Assembly: GCF_013282095.1 (NCBI RefSeq) | Contig: NZ_BLTJ01000011.1 | Location: 1 to 64,000, forward strand | Direction of reading: 5' to 3' | DNA: 64,000 nucleotides | From: Enterocloster alcoholdehydrogenati | Lineage (GTDB): Bacteria > Bacillota > Clostridia > Lachnospirales > Lachnospiraceae | Part shown: piece after piece, positions 51,488-60,288 of the stretch | How positions within the stretch are numbered: the first letter of the stretch is position 1 | How the letters are laid out: each line of letters opens with the position of its first letter | The notes under the pieces: generated by a model | What the model saw: the letters and a program-made list of their open reading frames with translations, nothing else | Told to the model about the DNA's origin: nothing | The model's database searches: none | Translations under genes and position numbers: made by a program

Positions 51488-51526
51488 TATATAGATAGTA
51501 ACGCCGATGGCGAAGAAAGGAGTGTT

Positions 51527-51934
51527 ATGGCACAAATCTATGTATTTGGCCGAGTCATGCACGAGCTTACTCCCAAAGAGAGCCAGTCAAAGCAGCCGTA
51601 TGTTTGTTTTGATTTGATGGAACGCTCCGGAGGTGAACATCCGAACTTCTATCAAGTATGGGCCCGCGGCGACCAGGCTGCCCGGCTCGCACGGCTCAAG
51701 GTCAAAAAGGGAAGCATGATCTGGCTCACTGGATCGCAGAAACTGGTGGATGTACGGCAAAAGGACGGGGCCACAGTCAAAAAGTTGAAAGTATGGCTGA
51801 CGGACTTTGGCTTTCTTCCTGGGCAATCTTCCAGAGCAAAAGCGGAACATGAGCAGCATGACTCTGACGCAGCGGCAACCGCTCCAGCCCCCTCCGAGGT
51901 AATGGACGGCGACCGCGAATCCCTGCCGGAATAA
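51527..51934 (+). CDS. SSB-like OB-fold protein
   Basis: 135 residues from ATG 51527 (AAAGGAG upstream). The pattern IYVFGRVMHELTPKESQSKQPYVCFDLME, followed by VWARGDQAARLARLKVKKGSMIWLTGSQKLVDV, is that of an OB-fold single-strand DNA-binding protein; the tail is disordered and acidic. It would bind the single strand produced by transfer, or substitute for SSB in the recipient. The sequence similarity is only partial, so an OB-fold of another use is possible. Confidence 0.65.
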   Translation: MAQIYVFGRVMHELTPKESQSKQPYVCFDLMERSGGEHPNFYQVWARGDQAARLARLKVKKGSMIWLTGSQKLVDVRQKDGATVKKLKVWLTDFGFLPGQSSRAKAEHEQHDSDAAATAPAPSEVMDGDRESLPE

Positions 51935-51950
51935 AATCCGGCACTGCAAG

Positions 51951-52006
51951 AGGGACCGTATCAAGTTTTCAGAATGAACTGAAGCTTGGTGCGGTCCCTT
52001 TTTTTG
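51951..52006 (+). terminator. Terminator before the next gene
   Basis: AGGGACCG (51951-51958) / CGGTCCCT (51992-51999) with inner CAAG/CTTG and TTCAG/CTGAA stems, then seven T. Confidence 0.8.
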
Positions 52007-52043
52007 TTTTCAAGCAAAACTTAAAAGGAAGGACGGTAACAAC

Positions 52044-52859
52044 ATGAGTAACGACAAAGGACTTTTGAGCGGCAGCATCACAATCCTGATCGGTGCTGTC
52101 ATCGCCATCATGGCTTTGGTACGCGGACCCTGGCAAGCGTGGCTTCTGATAGGGGTATTTACCCTCTGGGGGCTTTGGGTCGTGCTGATCCTCCTGCTCC
52201 CCTATATGCAGCAGGCCAGGCGCCGCCGTCAGCGTCAGCAGAGGGAACGCCAGCTCCATGCCGAGGGTATCGCGCAGAACACCTTTACGGTGCCGGAGCT
52301 TGAAGGACCTGTACCAGACGATCTGCTGCTCCGCTATGCCAACCACCGGATTTTGACTTATCTGCGTTCATCTTTTCCCAACGCCTGCTTTGAGTGGTGT
52401 GAAAAGAGGCCGGCGGATTTGATTCGCAGCAACGGCACAGGGCGTATCCGCCTTTACAATGTGGAGGCGTTCGACCATGCGGACATCACCTTCGGTAAGG
52501 ACGCAACCATTCGCTGTGACCTGCTCAAGATCGTACCGCTGTCTAAAGCGGGGACGGAACAGGGGGAACAGGCAGACATCCCGCCCAACAAGCAGCCTAT
52601 CGACCCGCGTATCTGGTATGAGAACAACGGGCGCACAGTCATGGAGACGCTGATTGCTGACCTGAACTCACGCGGCCACAGCAAACTCACACTGAAAGAA
52701 AACGGGGACATCTGCATCCAGCAGGGTGAAGAGCTTGTCCCGCAGGAACATCTTTCCAACTTTCCGGCAAAGGTCTACTGGCCTCGTCTGGTGGAAGTGT
52801 TTGAGAGCAACGGTCTGGCTGCTGAAACAACAGCGCAGGGCATCCAGGTCTCCTGGTAA
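52044..52859 (+). CDS. Membrane protein with large cytoplasmic domain
   Basis: 271 residues. Two N-terminal membrane segments (residues 10-27 and 33-52), an Arg/Gln-rich stretch (QARRRRQRQQRERQ), then a folded region (LRSSFPNACFEWCEKRPADLIRSNGTGRIRLYNV). No family recognised. AAGGAAGG precedes the ATG. Confidence 0.5.
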   Translation: MSNDKGLLSGSITILIGAVIAIMALVRGPWQAWLLIGVFTLWGLWVVLILLLPYMQQARRRRQRQQRERQLHAEGIAQNTFTVPELEGPVPDDLLLRYANHRILTYLRSSFPNACFEWCEKRPADLIRSNGTGRIRLYNVEAFDHADITFGKDATIRCDLLKIVPLSKAGTEQGEQADIPPNKQPIDPRIWYENNGRTVMETLIADLNSRGHSKLTLKENGDICIQQGEELVPQEHLSNFPAKVYWPRLVEVFESNGLAAETTAQGIQVSW

Positions 52860-52891
52860 CCGCCATCGTCATGAGAAGGGAGTGAAATAAC

Positions 52892-53965
52892 ATGAAATCA
52901 GGGATCAGTCTTGTGGAAATGGCACAGGAAATCCAGCGGCAGAACGATTTGAAGGCCGATTATATGCTGGACACCCGGAGTCTCCGGTTGGAGCCTTTTG
53001 GTGGCGGGCTGTATCTCAACGCTTACGACCAATCCGGTGATTATGCCGTGGAGCCGCTGGAGGTCAACGCCATCGCACACAGGCAGATCGGAACGCACCT
53101 CAAGATCCCGGCAGCCTATTATGACAAGATGCTGGAGGAATACCCCGAGCTGCTGGCGCAGAATGTGAATGCCTGGTTCCAGCGGGAGCCGGCTGTGCGT
53201 ATGGTTCGCACCATAGACGGCACAGCGCGGGCGTTTCTCAGCAACCGCTACCGGCGTATCGACAACCTCGATATTGCCGGGATTGTCCTTCCAGTCCTTC
53301 AGGAGATGGAAGGGATGCACTTTGAGAGCTGCCAGCTCACCGACAGCCGTATGTACATCAAGGTTGTCAACACCCGTTTGGAGGCAGAGGTCGTACCCGG
53401 TGACATCGTGCAGTCCGGTATTATTATCAGCAACAGCGAGGTAGGCCTGGGCTCGGTGAGCATCCAGCCGCTGGTCTATCGTCTGGTGTGCAGCAACGGT
53501 ATGGTGGTAAACGACGCCCAGACGCGCCGCAACCATGTAGGCCGTGTCAATGAGGCTTCGGAGAACTACCAGCTGTATTCGGAAAAGACGCTGGAGGCCG
53601 ATGACAAAGCCTTCGCCATGAAGATCCAGGACACGGTGCGGGCCGTAGTAGACGAGGTACGCTTTACCCGTGTGGTCAACATGATGCGGGAAGCCAAGGA
53701 TGCCCCCATGAATACTGCCGCTGTCCCTGACATTGTGAAGCTCGTAAGCAAGGATTTTCACATCACGGACGATGAAAGCTCCGGTGTGCTGCAGCGGTTG
53801 ATTGAAGGCAACGATCTGACCTTATATGGTCTGTCCAACGCCGTAACGCGCCACAGCCAGGATGTTAAGGACTATGACCGGGCAACCGCGCTGGAAGGCA
53901 TCGGCTACAACATTCTCTCCATGCCGGCACGGCAGTGGAGCCGAATTAACCAGATGGCCGCTTAA
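52892..53965 (+). CDS. DUF932-family protein
   Basis: 357 residues. The pattern GTHLKIPAAYYDKMLEEYPELLAQNVNAWFQ and later SNRYRRIDNLDIAGIVLPVLQ and VYRLVCSNGMV is typical of DUF932 proteins, found on phages and plasmids and often annotated as plasmid or phage-like. Function unknown in the family. Gene next to a cysteine-containing companion (54007). Confidence 0.75.
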   Translation: MKSGISLVEMAQEIQRQNDLKADYMLDTRSLRLEPFGGGLYLNAYDQSGDYAVEPLEVNAIAHRQIGTHLKIPAAYYDKMLEEYPELLAQNVNAWFQREPAVRMVRTIDGTARAFLSNRYRRIDNLDIAGIVLPVLQEMEGMHFESCQLTDSRMYIKVVNTRLEAEVVPGDIVQSGIIISNSEVGLGSVSIQPLVYRLVCSNGMVVNDAQTRRNHVGRVNEASENYQLYSEKTLEADDKAFAMKIQDTVRAVVDEVRFTRVVNMMREAKDAPMNTAAVPDIVKLVSKDFHITDDESSGVLQRLIEGNDLTLYGLSNAVTRHSQDVKDYDRATALEGIGYNILSMPARQWSRINQMAA

Positions 53966-54006
53966 ATGGCTGCCATCCATCAAAAAATTAACAGGAGGAA
54001 TGAACT

Positions 54007-54852
54007 ATGTACGAACAGAACACTTCTATGGTGGCCGCAAACGAGCAGAACAAATTCTTGCTTCCGGCGATGGTGGAGGGCGACTTCAGCCGCGATGAGA
54101 TCGCAGAAGATGCGGATGGGCTTCAGATGATGAGCTTCCAGCGGGTGAAGATTCCCGCCGGCGGCGCCCTGCAGTTTGAAGTTCCCACGGAAGATCCCGA
54201 CAATCCGGATTATACCCGGACGCTGGAGGGCATCATCCTCTACAACCACTCTGCCTATACTCTGTGGCCGGAAGGCAGCGAGTATGACGAAGACACCAAA
54301 CCGCTCTGCTCCTCTGTAGATGGCAAAACAGGGATCGGCGTACCGGGAGGTGCGTGTGCTACCTGCCCCATGAATGCGTATGGATCGGCCAAGGATGGCG
54401 GCCGCGGCAAGGCGTGCAAGAATATGAGGCATCTCTATCTGCTGCGCAGTGGTGAATATATGCCTCTGCTGGTCTCCCTGCCGCCCACCAGCATCAGGCC
54501 GTTCAAGGAGTTCCTGAACAGGGCTTTTGTCTATCGCCAGCGTGCCACCTATGGCAGTCTGGTCCAGATCGGCCTCAAGAAAGATAGCAACGGCAGCAAT
54601 GATTATAGCGTTGCAACTTTCCGCCTTTTGCGTGATTTCCAGGGGGAAGAGCTGGCCCAGATCCGCGCCTATGCCAATGTCTTCAAGGGGCAAATCAAAA
54701 CTATCAACATTCAGCGGGCGCTGATCAATGAGGAACAGCGGGCCAACGATTGCGACTATGAGATCCCGGAATCTGCCACTGCGGCCCCGGCCTCGGATGG
54801 AAGCTATGTGGTCGGCGAGATCAACGGCGACTATGAACAGTTGCCGGCGTAA
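54007..54852 (+). CDS. Phage-like protein with four-cysteine motif
   Basis: 281 residues. A central segment CSSVDGK...GGACATCPMNAYG...GKACKN looks like a four-cysteine metal site; such proteins occur beside DUF932 genes in ICEs and phages. The rest is beta-rich. AGGAGG precedes the ATG. Possibly a DNA- or RNA-binding protein; not established. Confidence 0.5.
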   Translation: MYEQNTSMVAANEQNKFLLPAMVEGDFSRDEIAEDADGLQMMSFQRVKIPAGGALQFEVPTEDPDNPDYTRTLEGIILYNHSAYTLWPEGSEYDEDTKPLCSSVDGKTGIGVPGGACATCPMNAYGSAKDGGRGKACKNMRHLYLLRSGEYMPLLVSLPPTSIRPFKEFLNRAFVYRQRATYGSLVQIGLKKDSNGSNDYSVATFRLLRDFQGEELAQIRAYANVFKGQIKTINIQRALINEEQRANDCDYEIPESATAAPASDGSYVVGEINGDYEQLPA

Positions 54853-54890
54853 CTGTTTTTGTTGCGGCAATGCCGCATGATACATCATCA

Positions 54891-54930
54891 AGGGACACCT
54901 CCGGCGTAAGTCGGAGGTATCCCTTTTTTA
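54891..54930 (+). terminator. Terminator before the second sigma-like gene
   Basis: AGGGA-ACCTCCG / CGGAGGT-TCCCT stem with a short loop, then TTTTTTA. Confidence 0.8.
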
Positions 54931-54950
54931 TTTAGAACGGAGGAAAATTT

Positions 54951-55490
54951 ATGTTGTGTGAAGTACCGTTGACAAAGGAGCAGCAGGATTTTGCCGCTGA
55001 ACACCATGGCCTGGTCTATAAATTTCTCAATGACAACCATCTTCCAGAGAATGAATTCTATGATGTGGTTATTTTCCCGTATTTGAAGGCTGTGCAGGAC
55101 TACTGTAATAGCGCATCTGCACAAAAGTATTCTTTTAGCACTATTGCGATTCGACAAATGAAATTTCGCTTATACGATTATTTCCGTACACAGGCGCGCC
55201 GCAAGCGTAATACAGAAGTCATCAGCATCCATCTGGGCCTATACTCGGATGGCGTTCCGCTGGAAGAGGTGCTGCCGGGTCAGGACCGTCTCATGCAGGA
55301 ATTTGAAATGCAGCAGATGCTCCATGATCTGGCTTCCCATGTTTCTGAACAACAGATGAAAATTGTCCGCATGAAGGGTTACGGCTATGGCATCAGGGAG
55401 ATTTCCAGCCACGAAAAAATACCGATGAAACGCATCCAGGAACTTCTTGATGAGGTCCATACTGTGTTTTTGAGGTTATGCCGCGAGTAA
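54951..55490 (+). CDS. Second sigma-70-like factor
   Basis: 179 residues. Region 2-like core (FYDVVIFPYLKAVQDYCNSASAQKYSFSTIAIRQMKFRLYDYFR) and a C-terminal helix-turn-helix (RMKGYGYGIREISSHEKIPMKRIQELLDEV). It is distinct in sequence from the sigma-like protein at 48655. AACGGAGG precedes the ATG. It may direct a subset of ICE genes or be an accessory regulator. Confidence 0.65.
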   Translation: MLCEVPLTKEQQDFAAEHHGLVYKFLNDNHLPENEFYDVVIFPYLKAVQDYCNSASAQKYSFSTIAIRQMKFRLYDYFRTQARRKRNTEVISIHLGLYSDGVPLEEVLPGQDRLMQEFEMQQMLHDLASHVSEQQMKIVRMKGYGYGIREISSHEKIPMKRIQELLDEVHTVFLRLCRE

Positions 55491-55528
55491 CCCTCTATCT
55501 ACCACAAACAGAATGGAGGTCGAAGTAT

Positions 55529-55777
55529 ATGACGAAATCAAAAAAATCTATTGTGATGCGCGGAGCACTTCTGCGTCCGCTGGTGATTGGACAGGGCGCA
55601 CTTCTTCATGCAGGTGGTAAGATCTATCATACCTCCCGTGTGGTAGCCATCCACGATCAGTCAGATGATATGGTACGCTTTGAAACGCTCAACTCCAATT
55701 ACTGCCTCTCAATGGCCCCTTTTCCGCTGGCGGCCTGCAACCCGCTCCCGATGGTGAGTCTGGCCGTGTGCGCGTAA
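55529..55777 (+). CDS. Small unknown protein
   Basis: 82 residues from ATG 55529 (GGAGG nearby). Contains a PLVIGQGALLHAGGKIYHTSRVVAIHDQ segment, a small beta barrel-like pattern. No family recognised. Confidence 0.5.
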   Translation: MTKSKKSIVMRGALLRPLVIGQGALLHAGGKIYHTSRVVAIHDQSDDMVRFETLNSNYCLSMAPFPLAACNPLPMVSLAVCA

Positions 55778-55826
55778 AGCGGTTGTAAGAAGATACCGGG
55801 ACAACAGAGCTTGTCCTATATGTTTT

Positions 55827-55861
55827 GGGCCGTGACGGATTTCCCGCCACGGCCCTTTTTT
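55827..55861 (+). terminator. Terminator before the YkgJ-type gene
   Basis: GGGCCGTG (55827-55834) / CACGGCCC (55848-55855) and six T, placed directly before the CGGAGG ribosome site of the next gene. Confidence 0.75.
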
Positions 55862-55873
55862 CGGAGGATTGTC

Positions 55874-56557
55874 ATGGATGATCAAAAAACAATAGTAGTG
55901 TCCGTTCATGCCAAAGACTGTGTGGACTACCAGTGCCGCAGGTGTGGACAATGCTGCCGTCATATCAAGGATAGTTTGATGGTGGAGAGCCTGGATGCCT
56001 ACCGGTTGGCAAACTATTTGCGTGGCTGTGATCCCAACATCTGCACTATAGACGATGTGTTGACCCGATACTGCGAGCCTATGCCGCTGACCCAAGAGTG
56101 CTTTCCCATCTTCATGCTGAAAACCACGGGGCCGGACGATTCCTGTATTTTCCTGAAGGATGGGTTGTGCAGCATCTACGAGGCACGCCCACGGACCTGC
56201 CGGCTCTATCCCTTTTCTGTAGGACCCGGCGAGCGGGGCCGTGATTTTGAATACTGCCTCTGCTTTGACCGCAATCAGCAGTATCATTTCAACGGCGGAA
56301 AGGTTTCCGTCAAAGACTGGTTTTATCGCAATTTCCCCAGAGTGGAGAAAGAGTATTTGAAACAGGAATATGCCGCTATCACGGAAATCGGTAAGCGGAT
56401 GCGCTCGATCTCTCCGGAACTATGCAAACAGATGACCTTCCAAGTGCTGTTTTACCGATATTATAACTTCGATTTGGATCAGCCGTTCCTTGAGCAATAC
56501 GCGCAGAACACCCGCCTGCTGTTAGAAAAGCTTCGGCAATTCGAGGTGGAAAGGTAG
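55874..56557 (+). CDS. YkgJ-type cysteine-cluster protein
   Basis: 227 residues. YQCRRCGQCCRH near residues 19-30, then a second cysteine group (GLCSIYEARPRTCRLYPF) typical of the YkgJ/CxxCxxCC family that binds an Fe-S or zinc cluster. ATG 55874 follows CGGAGG. Function of the family is unknown; on ICEs it recurs in accessory operons. Confidence 0.75.
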   Translation: MDDQKTIVVSVHAKDCVDYQCRRCGQCCRHIKDSLMVESLDAYRLANYLRGCDPNICTIDDVLTRYCEPMPLTQECFPIFMLKTTGPDDSCIFLKDGLCSIYEARPRTCRLYPFSVGPGERGRDFEYCLCFDRNQQYHFNGGKVSVKDWFYRNFPRVEKEYLKQEYAAITEIGKRMRSISPELCKQMTFQVLFYRYYNFDLDQPFLEQYAQNTRLLLEKLRQFEVER

Positions 56558-56566
56558 GGTGCTGTG

Positions 56567-56737
56567 ATGATGTATGCCTTGGAGCACCTGACCCGTCAAG
56601 GGCCAGGGCCTCAGTGGAAGCAATATGCTGTTTGTGCGAATAAAGACCTTTTAGAACGGATTTGCCGCAGTCAGCCCCGTCCAGAAGAATGGCGTGTCAG
56701 GCTATCTGTACAGCAGAGGAAAAAGGAGGCCGCATAA
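56567..56737 (+). CDS. Small unknown protein, 56 residues
   Basis: Starts at ATG 56567 (or 56570) ten bases after the YkgJ stop, ends at 56737 directly before the next start. Central segment WKQYAVCANKDLLERICR, basic tail ending QQRKKEAA. The sequence and spacing look like a real gene, but there is only a weak ribosome site (AGGTAGGGTG). Confidence 0.45.
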   Translation: MMYALEHLTRQGPGPQWKQYAVCANKDLLERICRSQPRPEEWRVRLSVQQRKKEAA

Positions 56738-56738
56738 T

Positions 56739-57179
56739 ATGAAAAACCAATATCAGGAGCTGCGGAATCGCCAGCAGGAGGAAGTCAACGCCTTTCCCAT
56801 GTTTTTTGCGTTCGATCAACAGCAGTTCGCAGAGGGAATGCGCCGGCTCGGCCTGCGCCCTTCCGACATGAATCAGGTGTATGCGATCGCTGGCACCGGT
56901 GGATTTTACCGCAAAAGCGATGCGCCGAAGCTGCATGAAATGTTTGCCCGGCACCGCAAGGAGCTTGAGGAGGCCATTGCCGCTGATAAAGCTGGAGACA
57001 ATTTCATTTATGAAATGTTCCTGACTGAACTTTCCAACCACGAATACGGCTATACCGGCGATGTTCAAGACACGCTTGATGCCCTGGGTATCACTCCCCA
57101 ATACATGGAGGCCATGCCTCAGCTGAAAGCTGGTTTGGACTTGGCCTGCCAAAAAGTAATGCAGAATGACTGTTTTTAA
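56739..57179 (+). CDS. Unknown ICE protein
   Basis: 146 residues from ATG 56739 (AAAGGAGG upstream), one base after the previous stop. Contains NAFPMFFAFDQQQFAEGMRRLGL and a helical region. The pattern recalls DUF7659-like phage and ICE proteins, not certain. Confidence 0.5.
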   Translation: MKNQYQELRNRQQEEVNAFPMFFAFDQQQFAEGMRRLGLRPSDMNQVYAIAGTGGFYRKSDAPKLHEMFARHRKELEEAIAADKAGDNFIYEMFLTELSNHEYGYTGDVQDTLDALGITPQYMEAMPQLKAGLDLACQKVMQNDCF

Positions 57180-57191
57180 GGAGGCCATGTG

Positions 57192-57647
57192 ATGGAGCAG
57201 CAACACTATTTCCCACCGCTTCATGGCGCTGTGGATTGTGAAAAATGCGAGGTGCGGGATTGCTGGTGCCGGGGAAAATTCCAACGGAATCGGCGCGATA
57301 TGCCCCACACATCTGGAAGGTGCCCCAGGCTGCCTGACCTCTGCGGTTTTGTAGAAAAGGAAGAACGCGAGCTGTATAAAGCGACTTTTATGCTCGTTCA
57401 TGCAGAGTATGGCGTCGGCGGTCTGCATTTGACGCTCACGATTCCCGGTCACAAGAGAAATCGGAAGGTCTACCAGACCAAAAGCGGGTACTGGTACTGC
57501 AACCTGACCAGCGAGAAGGGGTGTCCAGAACGGCAGGTGTTGAATTTGGAGGGCTACCAGTCCAAAGAAGATATTCTGCGGCACATGAAAAGCCTTCGGA
57601 CCGACTACTGCATTCTTCGCTGCAGTATGGAAGGTTTCACTGTCTAA
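57192..57647 (+). CDS. Cysteine-containing unknown protein
   Basis: 151 residues. CEKCEVRDCWCRGK near residue 17 and a CPRLPDLC segment suggest a metal site; C-terminal part ends in CSMEGFTV. Coupled to the preceding gene (12-base gap, AAGGAGG). Unknown. Confidence 0.5.
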   Translation: MEQQHYFPPLHGAVDCEKCEVRDCWCRGKFQRNRRDMPHTSGRCPRLPDLCGFVEKEERELYKATFMLVHAEYGVGGLHLTLTIPGHKRNRKVYQTKSGYWYCNLTSEKGCPERQVLNLEGYQSKEDILRHMKSLRTDYCILRCSMEGFTV

Positions 57648-57679
57648 ACTGTACCAAACCACATAAATGGAGGATACCC

Positions 57680-58450
57680 ATGAGTAAGCTGACCAAAAGA
57701 GAAATTCAGCTCCACGATCAGGCGGTTTGTCTCCTGCAGAAAGAACACCTTTCCCACGAAGATAAGCTTTTTATCTTTGAAAATTTCCGGGAAGACGCGG
57801 AGCACATCAATAGCAAGTCCGGTGCATTTTTTACTCCTTTTGGACTTGCCAACGATTTTACTCTCCAGATTCCGTGCCTATACGGAAAGACGATCAGAAT
57901 TATCGACCTGTGTGCTGGAATCGGCGTACTGAGCTATGCGGCACAGCTGGAATGCAGTGACCGTAGCCGCTGCTATGCCGATATTACCTGTGTAGAACTG
58001 AATCCGCACTATGTTGAGGTTGGTAAAAAAGTTGTGCCAGAGGCCACATGGATATGCGCGGATGTTCTTGATCCCTTTCTGCCTGACCTCTTGGGCCAAT
58101 TTGACTTCGCGATTGCAAATCCGCCGTTTGGTCGAATTGCAAACAATTACCGCAAAAGCTACATGAGCGGCGAATTTGAATACATGGTAATAGAGGCGGC
58201 CTCCCGTATTGCAAAGGAAGGTGCGTTCATAATACCGCAAATGAGCGCGCCATTCGTATATAGCGGAACGGAAGACCATCGCTGGCTTCAGGAAGGGCGT
58301 GCCAGAACATTTGAAAAAAGGACTGGGATTTTATTGGAGTTTAACCAAGGGATCGACACGGCCTACTATAAAAATGACTGGCATTGCACCGCGCCAATAT
58401 GCGAAATCGTATGTTGTGACTTTGCAGGGACAGATACCTCTGCCGCCTAA
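57680..58450 (+). CDS. Adenine-specific DNA methyltransferase-like
   Basis: 256 residues from ATG 57680. SAM-binding motif IDLCAGIGVLS near residues 75-85 and catalytic NPPFGR near 147-152 define a gamma/N6-adenine-type methyltransferase. It lacks a recognition domain and no restriction partner is present, so it may be an anti-restriction or orphan enzyme. ATGGAGG precedes the ATG. Confidence 0.78.
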   Translation: MSKLTKREIQLHDQAVCLLQKEHLSHEDKLFIFENFREDAEHINSKSGAFFTPFGLANDFTLQIPCLYGKTIRIIDLCAGIGVLSYAAQLECSDRSRCYADITCVELNPHYVEVGKKVVPEATWICADVLDPFLPDLLGQFDFAIANPPFGRIANNYRKSYMSGEFEYMVIEAASRIAKEGAFIIPQMSAPFVYSGTEDHRWLQEGRARTFEKRTGILLEFNQGIDTAYYKNDWHCTAPICEIVCCDFAGTDTSAA

Positions 58451-58513
58451 AGGAGCAGGCGGTTTGTCCTCATGAACAATCAAGAAGCCGGTCCCTGTTC
58501 TGGGGCCTCACAT

Positions 58514-58549
58514 AAACCGCTACAGGCCCGAAGGCACTGGCGGTTTTTC
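58514..58549 (+). terminator. Terminator before the next gene
   Basis: AACCGCTA (58514 on) / TGGCGGTT with a central GGC/GGC region, then a T-run TTTTTC. Confidence 0.65.
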
Positions 58550-58570
58550 TCTATATGGAGGTGACGAATT

Positions 58571-59176
58571 TTGAATTTGCACGAAACGGAATATGGCCGC
58601 AGATTTTTCAATTCCCAGCTGCCTAATCTTATCAAGGCTCTGGAACGAATCGCCGAAAGTCTGTCTGCGCCCAAGCAGTCCTTATCAGCCGATTTTGTCG
58701 CTGACCCTGATTTTCTTCATGATCTCTACTATGGAGATTATGAGCCGAGCGTGTTCAAAACACAAAGCGAGCACCAGAAGCAGCTTAACCATAATGCTTC
58801 AATGGCAGAGGAACTCCTGCGCCAGAAAATGGGCAATTCCCCGGAAGCCATGGCCGCCTTTGAAGCGTACCAGCTTGCCGCCGGTGAGTGCAGCAGCATT
58901 GTGGCCGAGCAGGCTTTTGAGTCCGGTTTTCAGACCGCAGTACAAATGCTGGTAGCCGGGCTTATACCGCCTGAAAACAAATTTGCCGCTGAAGTTCCCC
59001 TTACCACGCAAGAACTCCGGAAGATGGACGGGGAACAAGTATTTTGTCTTGATATGAATGAGGAGGTCAGGGTTGTGGCCCGCAAAAAAGGATTCATTCA
59101 AGTCACCAACGACAAAGAGATCCATCGCATAACAGGCTTGACCTTATACCGGCATCGGCCAAGTTGGTGCCAATAA
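58571..59176 (+). CDS. Unknown ICE protein (DUF6809-like N-terminal half)
   Basis: 201 residues, TTG start with GGAGG upstream. Residues 30-125 are helical with FLHDLYYGDYEPS and EQAFESGFQTAVQMLVAGL, resembling the DUF6809 helical pattern; the rest is a beta-rich domain (VRVVARKKGFIQVT). Function unknown. Confidence 0.5.
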   Translation: MNLHETEYGRRFFNSQLPNLIKALERIAESLSAPKQSLSADFVADPDFLHDLYYGDYEPSVFKTQSEHQKQLNHNASMAEELLRQKMGNSPEAMAAFEAYQLAAGECSSIVAEQAFESGFQTAVQMLVAGLIPPENKFAAEVPLTTQELRKMDGEQVFCLDMNEEVRVVARKKGFIQVTNDKEIHRITGLTLYRHRPSWCQ

Positions 59177-59206
59177 AATTTTAAGAAATGCAATGGAGGA
59201 CACAAT

Positions 59207-59563
59207 ATGAAACTTTCTGAAGACGAAGCAAAGAGATTTCTTGAGCGTCTTTGCCCTCTGCAGGAGACGGAACAGCAGCTTCTCTGCCCGCGGTGCGGCC
59301 GCAACGAATTATACTCCGGGCTGTATTTTTTCCTGAACAGTTTGAGCAGATACGCTCATGTATATATCTGCGAAAAGTGCTGGATGGATGAGGCTCTGCG
59401 GGAAATAGACGGCAATCCAGTTCCCCTGACCAGCTGGAACGCAGTTCTTCCTTTTGTTTTGAGAGGCGAGATTCCTCCATCGGACAGCCCCTGCCAAGAC
59501 ACCAATGCGTCTGCTGGCCTCATGCAAACCGGAGAGATTCACAATAGCAGTCAGACTGTGTAA
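59207..59563 (+). CDS. Zinc-ribbon protein
   Basis: 118 residues. CPRCGRNEL near residue 27 and ICEKCWMDEAL near 54 form a Cys4 ribbon. ATGGAGG precedes the ATG. Unknown role. Confidence 0.55.
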   Translation: MKLSEDEAKRFLERLCPLQETEQQLLCPRCGRNELYSGLYFFLNSLSRYAHVYICEKCWMDEALREIDGNPVPLTSWNAVLPFVLRGEIPPSDSPCQDTNASAGLMQTGEIHNSSQTV

Positions 59564-59607
59564 AACAAGATCTGACCAGTCGTGAAAATTATGAGGCATT
59601 GAAAATT

Positions 59608-60288
59608 ATGAAATATGTGGACTATCATCTGCCCAGTGGAGTAGACTTCTCTTCCATCACCTACGAGGATATTCGCTGGCAATATGGCGTATTCCGCTGT
59701 AACAGCACGGGCTCCGGCCGGGATAAAAAGCATTTGCCGTGGGACGGTGTAAAAACCAATCTTGGAGAGATTGAAGAAAAGGACTGGTGCAGGCTGGCGG
59801 AGGCTGTCATCGAACGCGATGGGGAGACACATCTGCTAAAGCATCTGATCCAATGGTGCAGCGAACACAATTATATCGGGGCATCAGCCACTGAACTGCG
59901 AAAAGAAGCCCTTCAGCTACACATTGATCGGGTTTTCGACAATCCGCAATGGGGCGGCTACCTTCCTTTCAATAAGAGATACCGTCCAGAAGTCTGGCGA
60001 GCCGCTCATATCGTATATGTGCGGAACGAATGCTGCCATAAGATTTCCCCCGTTACACAAGAGCAGATCGACCATGCGTACAACGGGACAATCCCCTGCC
60101 CACACTGCGGAAGATGGAGTGAATTCATCGTTTTGGGAATCCGGCTTCAGCCGGAGCCACTGGTTCCCTGCTTGAATTGTGATTGTCATGATCCTGATAT
60201 GGGCTGTACCATGCCCAGCATTGATAAGAGTTACGCCTGCCCTTTGGTAAGCTGTGATGATGAGCAAACGGAGGTGCTGGATGAGTAG
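59608..60288 (+). CDS. Unknown ICE protein with Cys motifs
   Basis: 226 residues. The C-terminal part has IPCPHCGRWSEF and CLNCDCHDPDMGC, a metal-binding look. The ATG at 59608 is chosen because GAGG lies 11 bases upstream; a TTG at 59599 is alternative. Unknown. Confidence 0.5.
   Translation: MKYVDYHLPSGVDFSSITYEDIRWQYGVFRCNSTGSGRDKKHLPWDGVKTNLGEIEEKDWCRLAEAVIERDGETHLLKHLIQWCSEHNYIGASATELRKEALQLHIDRVFDNPQWGGYLPFNKRYRPEVWRAAHIVYVRNECCHKISPVTQEQIDHAYNGTIPCPHCGRWSEFIVLGIRLQPEPLVPCLNCDCHDPDMGCTMPSIDKSYACPLVSCDDEQTEVLDE

Noticed and set aside
52898-53761. 287-codon minus-strand frame opposite the DUF932 gene
   Set aside because: Antisense shadow: the plus strand has the DUF932 pattern and a good start.
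58483-58563. 30-codon frame at 58472-58564
   Set aside because: It runs through a terminator hairpin and has no ribosome site or neighbours that need it.
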